Below, in pieces: positions 58,565 through 64,000 of a stretch of DNA of 64,000 nt. Location of the stretch: positions 13,707,648 through 13,771,647 of the forward strand of contig NC_051445.1 of the NCBI RefSeq assembly GCF_001649575.2, written 5' to 3'. Below the pieces are notes generated by a model, which did not search any database, was not told the origin of the DNA, and worked only from the letters and a program-made list of their open reading frames with translations. Every line of letters starts with the position of its first letter. Positions within the stretch are counted from its first letter, which is position 1. The position numbers and the translations under genes are program-made. The DNA is from Kryptolebias marmoratus. Taxonomy: Eukaryota > Chordata > Actinopteri > Cyprinodontiformes > Rivulidae.

Positions 58565-59805
58565 TTTAGCTGGACTACAGATGAAAATGAGTCAAAATGA
58601 ACCTAAGGCTAAATCTGGTGCATCGAATGTTCTAACTGCACACCGTCCTGATTAAATAAACTTGAACTTGAACATTTAGTCAAGATGTTTGCAGCAAATG
58701 TTGGTTTTACCATCCTGTGATCTACAGACGTAGTGAATTACTGAACTGCATCTGCAGCATTTGAGTTTTGTAATCCAGACAAAGTGTTGCTGACGCTAAT
58801 AGCAGCTGAGTGGGTCTGAGTGTCTGTCCCATTTGATTCTTGACTAAAAAGTGCTGGAACTGAGTAAAGTAATAGTTCTACATAATTATTCATGTTTCAG
58901 GAAGGTATAAATTTGTCTAAGGGTTACAGTGATGGGTAAGTTAAGACTTTAGCACAAATATTTTTGATTTATGAACTAGTATGGCATAATACTCACATTT
59001 TAATGAAATGTGAGTATTCTAAGTGTTTGTGTTCTTTATTAGATGGTTGCAGTCAGCAGGTTTACTGCTAGATGCCTCCAAATCGCACTAAACTAACATT
59101 TAGGAGAAAAAAAAGCAAAAACGGAGCAATTGCGTCCAGTACTTGGAACATAATGACCAGTAACAAAAAGCTACTTGAGCTTGTCAGGTGAAGGGGTGAG
59201 GGGGGGGAGAGGGGGCGTCTGTGCTGCCATAAAAAGTTGGAAACTGTCGCAGCTCTTCCACACTGACGTGCAGCTGTCCTTCCCCGGCGTGGCTTGTTTA
59301 CATTTCTCAGTCACCCACAGGAGCTGTGTAACGCCTGCAGCTCCGCCAGCCTCCAAACCGCAGAGCCTCGCCCCTGCCTGGCCGGGCCGGGCCTGCCTTT
59401 CAGAGCCGTGACTCAAAGCTCTCGCAGCCCAACAGAGCAAGCGGCGAAAGCGGCGGCGGCATGTCGGTGGTTCTCGCCACAGGTGAGAACAATTAGAGCT
59501 GACATCTCAGTGCCAGACAGACAGCTGGAAACCTGACACCAGCTATGACGAGGGGCGGGGCGGGGCGGGGTGAGGGGGTTACAGGTGAGAGCGACGTGTT
59601 GAAATGTCGTTTTTCCTTTTTTTACAAGGTAATAAAGGGGCGGTTTATGTGAAACCCCTCCCTCCTTGTGTCCCGTCCACCTTTGGGCCCTAATAGGATT
59701 GGGGTTGGGAATCTGAGGATTCCGTGTTTCTGTGTGGTTTAAAGGTCCACTGGAATGTGGAACAAATCCCCCTCAGCTTTATCGGCCTGGCCGCGCTCCT
59801 CCTCT

Positions 59806-59862
59806 ACCCCCCCNGGACCCCCCGGCCGCCCCCCCCCCCCCCCCCCCCCCCCCCCTCCCCCC
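59806..59862. repeat. Poly-C tract with one N
   Basis: A long C run with few interruptions; base 59814 is N. Length is probably unreliable. Confidence 0.9.
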
Positions 59863-60579
59863 ATTGGCCGGGCTTAAGAGCCGGGGGCCTCCTCCTCAGG
59901 AGCGTACAGAATTTCACACGGAGGCCAGAAACAGAGGAACATCCTGTTTGAGTCGCACACGGGCTTTGATATGCCGTTACCTCGGGCACGCGCCTCCTTC
60001 TTGTTTGTCGGGGGGGGTGAGGTGTGCGTGTTGTGATCTCGCCTTTGTTTACCGGTTGGTTCTGCAGCAGGACGGCTAACTCTGGAGCTGAGAAGATGAA
60101 CGGGAACTAAAAGAACAAGCCATCCCAAGTCTCACCTCAACTGAAGCTTCTTTTATTCTGTTAAAGAAAGGGTCATATATAGATATATTTTTTAAAAATC
60201 ATTAGGTTTATTTAACACCAGGTTAAAAATGGTTTAATTCCTAATTTCTGGGACTTCCTTTAAGAGGATTTTAGCATTAAACTCGTTCTACACCAGTAGG
60301 TTTATTCTTGTTTGAACTGAAAATAACTAACGTTTTACTTTTTAACGCCACTGTCTGCTAAAAGTCTTCAACCATGCTAGGCTGTCCTTAAGGTTTTCTT
60401 GTCAGGGTGTCACACGGCACATCTTGGGCGTGTGCTGCCACCAGGATTTCTGCTCTGAATCTTCAGAGAGCCACCTACGTCCTCCTCGGTGAGGCGAGTT
60501 CAAAAACCTCCTCCTGTACTTTAGGCAAGTTCTTTCTCTGGATTCTGGTAGTGGCGAGGCATCGGTCTGTCTGTCCGTC

Positions 60580-60605
60580 CGTTTATCCATCCATCCATCC
60601 GTCCT
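60580..60605. repeat. (ATCC)n short tandem repeat
   Basis: TTTATCCATCCATCCATCCG and neighbours form a tetranucleotide repeat. Confidence 0.8.
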
Positions 60606-61939
60606 TCTTTTGTTTTCCTGGTTCAGACACGAACACTGAATTAGTCCAGTAAACAGTGTCGCAGGTGGGTGAAGTGTTTAGCAGAACCAGATTACTACGT
60701 TCAGAGTCGTCTGACCGATGAACGGAGAAAGAAAAATGTGACGTCTAGCACAGGAACTTAAAGCACCGAAAGGCCTCAGTTTTGAGGAAAACAAGCTCAG
60801 TCTTCAGGCCGTTACGTTCTGCTTTTAAGGACTTCTCCGATTTATGGTGGTTTTATTACCGGTTCGAGGCGGTAGAACACGAGGCAGACACTAATCTCCG
60901 CTCCTCACCGGATGACTCTCTCCGCCCGAGGACAGATTCGCAGATTAACGGAGCGTTCGGCGAGCCGAGAGAACATGGCTGTGCACCGGGGAGGTTTGTT
61001 TGTTTGTTTACGTGATCGTAATTCTTTCGAGGAAGGCTTGTGTTCGTTCTGCTTCAAAGGGGATAATGAGGCCTCTTTCTTTTTTTTTTTACCCCAGCAA
61101 ACATCTCCTGTTTGAGGCACGGACTTCCTCCTCCCAGGGCGTCGTTTAAATAAAACGCCACTTCACTCGTGATACAAGACGGCCATTTTTTTGTTTTATT
61201 TATTGAAAACTGGTATGAGTTTGGCTAACAAAAAGCCCTGTGTTTATTCATTTGCATGAGAGGCTAAAGGAAAACCACAACCCTCTATTGAAAAAAAACT
61301 GTTAGCGGTGTGTTAATATTTCCTCGTTCAGACAGGTGAGTTTGCCGTGTGACGTCAGATTCCTGTCGGAGCCCGGTTTACAACTAAGGCAAGCTGATCA
61401 CGGCGCCGTTTAAAGACGCGGGGGCGACGGCGGTCTTTGTTTGGGCCGTTCTGGAGGGCAAAGGGGAGCTTCCTTTCTGTCCCGTCTTACACGGACAGAC
61501 AAGCGGGCTCATTTCTTGCCGCAGCTGCTGCTGTTGTACCAGGATCCAACCCCCGGCTGATTCATGTCCTGCCAAGGGAGAGGTCTTGCCTCCAGTTTGA
61601 CCTCAGAGAGAGATCCCCCCCGGCTGCCCTGAAAGGGGGGCTCGTATCTGGGCCATCTCAGCCGCGTGGGGCCCGTCCAGATGACAGGAAGGCATTCTGC
61701 TCTGATCTCAGAGAGGCTGAGCGCTTGGTTACGAGTCCGAGCGCCGTGACTCCAATCTGACGGCGTGAAAGGCTGAAGGCTGGAGAGTGAAATAGAGGCA
61801 AGGGCGTCAGTCATCGAGCGGGCGACTCGTTTGATCTCCGAAGGTGCTGACAGAAGTCGTTTCGACATCATCTGTATACATTTCTTCAGCGCCAAACAAA
61901 TGGTTGTCTTTGTCTGAAGTACGCCGACGGTGTTTGGTT

Positions 61940-62500
61940 GTGTTTTACAATAAGACGTAAAGCCTGCGAGGCTGTATTCAGAAAGTGTCCAAACCCGTTA
62001 AAACTGATCTGGGAGCTGTGTCCTGTGTCCACTTCCAGACGACCCGGACATACCCGGGGACCAGGTAACTCCGTGTTAAAACTTCTCGTTGCTCGAGGCT
62101 CGACTCCTGCTGGAACCTCTCTGTCCGCCATCAGAGCCCCTCAGCTTGTACAAAACGCCGCGGCCCGACTCTAAACGCCCCCAGACGTGACCACATCACG
62201 TCACCCCCCCCGTTCTGGTTCCTCTCCATTGGCTTCCAGTCTGTTTTAGAGCTGATTTAAAACTTTTATTGTTCACTTTAAAGCTCTGACCCCACCTTGT
62301 TCAGCCGATCTAGTGTGAGAGGACCTTAGGATCAACAAATCCATCTTTACTGTTTGTCCCGGAGTCTAAATCCAACCGTTGGGCTGAGCGGGCCTTTTGG
62401 GTCGCTTCATCCGGACCGTAGAACCAACGACCTCAGGACTCTTATCACTGATCTGGGCCTCCTTAAATCTAATCTTTAAGCCTTTATATTCAGGCAGGTT
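61940..62500 (+). mobile_element. Decayed LINE (L2/CR1-like) 3' region
   Basis: Plus-strand frames contain APQLVQNAAARL (62138-62173), a signature of the C-terminal end of L2/CR1-type reverse-transcriptase proteins. After frame changes this is followed by text equivalent to PLHWLPV at about 62227-62250. It is broken by frameshifts and stops. Confidence 0.65.
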
Positions 62501-63810
62501 TAATCACTACTGGCTGTCTGTCATGTTTGTACAGTTTTATTGATTGTTTTTAACTTTTGTAAACACAGGAGAAGTGTAATAACTTTTTTTTTTTTTTATT
62601 ATTCACGAAGTGTAATCTTCCAACCCTGGCCAGGTCTTAGAGCTGACACAGTTGCAGCGTCTGTAACGTCGGCGGCCATGAAACCAGCGAGTTGCGGTGA
62701 CTTCCTGTTCGTTTAAAGTTTTACCAGAAAGCAGTAAGAAGACCTGAGCTGGGTTTTAGTTCTCAGACAAATCTGTGAAAACTTTACATGGGTTTATATT
62801 ACACTTTCTTCTCCTCGATGTAGTTTTGTTTACGGGTGTATATTTTTGTTATCGATCCGTCTTTTTTTGTGTTACTAGTTGTAAAAGTTTAGTTTAGGGC
62901 AGGGGTCTTAAGATAGACGGCCCGTCTGTTGTGGTTTTTAATTCATAGCTCTTTCTGTGTCGTACCTGAACAAAGAAACTTTCAGTTTAATTGAACTGGA
63001 CCGACCCCCGTCTCCTCAGCTCCTAAAATAATTGCGGTATAACCCCTTCCTCTCCCCCCCATCTCCCCTCTCTCTCTCCAGCCCTCACCTCCCTCTCCTT
63101 TGCTCTCCTTCCAGTCCAACCGCTCACATCTGGTTTTGAGTCGAAGCCAGGCTGGTTTCTCCTGGAACGGAGGGGCTTTTATTCCTCAGCGGCGCCCCCC
63201 CACCACCACCAGTCCCTCTCCGGTTTCATCCTCCGGAACGCGAGAGAAACTGCGGCTTGTTTACGAACCGGCGTTTTCTTTCTTCGCGGTAATGATCATC
63301 CCCCGGCCCCTCGTTCGCTTTTTACTGAGAAAACCCCAACAATCGTCCTCAATTACCGGCCGGTCAGAGCGGGAATGCTGGCTGGCCGGCCGCTGGTCGT
63401 GAAACCTTTCCGGTGGCGCCTTCTTAAATGTAAGAGAACTCACACTCAACATTTATCCCCCCCAAATGCACCCTCTCAGCATCAAATAAAGCAAAAAAAA
63501 AAAAAGAAAGTAAACCTGGTTTGCACAAAACAATAGAAAGGTGTCTATTGTGCTGCCAACTGCATTCTTTTCTGCTTGAAATTAAGCTTTTAGAGCTTTA
63601 AAACCACCCAAGAAAGAAGTAACTCCGACACGCTTTAAGACCGTCTGAACGGGCCGCCATGTTTCCGACCCCCGAGGCCGGAGAAACGACCCGGACACAC
63701 GGCCTCGGAAAACAAAACAAAACGAAGATCGTACCGTTCGGAGAATGGGTTTAAAGAAGCGTGCGCACTTATTTTTAGGGGGTGAGCCAGAGGTGTTCGG
63801 GTTGTGGGGG

Positions 63811-63831
63811 GGGTTAGGGTTAGGGTTAGGG
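63811..63831 (+). repeat. Interstitial telomeric-type repeat (TTAGGG)3
   Basis: GGGTTAGGGTTAGGGTTAGG at 63811, plus one more G, are exact vertebrate telomere units preceded by a G run. At this length it is an interstitial remnant, not a chromosome end, because unique-looking sequence continues on both sides. Confidence 0.8.
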
Positions 63832-64000
63832 AACAAAGATGTTCAGTGTTTTCCAGAGGGAGGATGGGTGGTAAAGGCAGGCAGCGGTGGTGGTGGAGGG
63901 GGAGACAGACTGCTGGCGGACGTCTGATGTCACCTGGTAGGGAGCTATGAAAGCTTCCCCTGGTTACCCTACCCCACATAAAAGTCTGGCAGAAAACAGG

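Larger units (their letters stand above)
42698..64000 (+). other. nkd2: nkd2 intron 3, more than 21 kb
   Basis: The donor after exon 3 is CAG|GTACAA. No further nkd2 exon is recognisable up to the window edge. The interval contains transposon remnants listed separately, a candidate conserved block near 46.1 kb, a duplicated block (52.6 and 55.9 kb), and long stretches with nothing identifiable (43.0-44.7, 48.2-49.0, 56.3-59.5 and 59.9-61.9 kb). Confidence 0.55.

Noticed and set aside
59175..59536. Overlapping open frames on both strands in GC-rich sequence
   Set aside because: No known motif, no splice context and no similarity to nkd2; GC-rich sequence lowers stop frequency.
62034..62065. 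Segment with acceptor-like CCACTTCCAG and donor-like CAG|GTAACT reading DDPDIPGDQ, considered as an nkd2 exon
   Set aside because: It does not resemble any NKD segment I know, is directly followed by LINE reverse-transcriptase remnants, and its length does not fit a known exon.
1..64000. CRISPR arrays, operons, phage or other prokaryotic systems
   Set aside because: The genes are spliced vertebrate genes, and the repeats are microsatellites or dispersed elements, not regularly spaced arrays.

Overview
The window is vertebrate nuclear DNA, almost certainly from a percomorph-type teleost fish. The genes have many short exons with GT-AG introns, the intergenic space is dense with fish-type transposon remnants and microsatellites, and four runs of N (plus one single N) mark a draft assembly. 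No prokaryotic, viral or organellar gene structure was found.

Five protein-coding genes can be rebuilt exon by exon with consistent reading phase. In order they are tppp (minus, CDS 2397-6435, noncoding first exon probably near 13.7 kb), zdhhc11 (minus, 17262-22082, noncoding first exon ending at 22882), brd9 (minus, 23827-30398, 17 coding exons), trip13 (plus, 30825-35288, 13 coding exons) and the first three coding exons of nkd2 (plus, from 42382, continuing past the right edge). This is the gene order of human 5p15.33 (TPPP-ZDHHC11-BRD9-TRIP13-NKD2), so the block is an ancient conserved neighbourhood. I recall this comparison and did not search for it.

Layout: 1-2396 is probably the tppp 3' UTR and flank. 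2397-13830 is tppp, including an intron 1 of about 7 kb full of decayed repeats. 13.8-17.1 kb is intergenic. 17.1-23.2 kb is zdhhc11, with a Tc1-like remnant and an inverted repeat pair in its introns. 23.7-30.4 kb is brd9. 30.4-30.82 kb is a short head-to-head promoter shared by brd9 and trip13. 35.3-42.0 kb is repeat-rich intergenic DNA with two gaps. 42.4-64 kb is the start of nkd2 and its intron 3 of more than 21 kb, which holds LINE, SINE and DNA-transposon fragments and a duplicated non-coding block of about 360 bp.

The genes do not form one pathway: tppp acts on microtubules, zdhhc11 is a palmitoyltransferase, brd9 is a chromatin reader of the non-canonical BAF complex, trip13 is a HORMA-remodelling AAA+ ATPase and nkd2 is a Dishevelled-binding Wnt antagonist. 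The points most worth a second look are an extra in-frame 120-nt exon and a GC-AG intron in brd9, a dispersed repeat family with at least ten copies here (including a hairpin-forming pair), a TIR-bounded MITE family, and the duplicated non-coding block inside nkd2.
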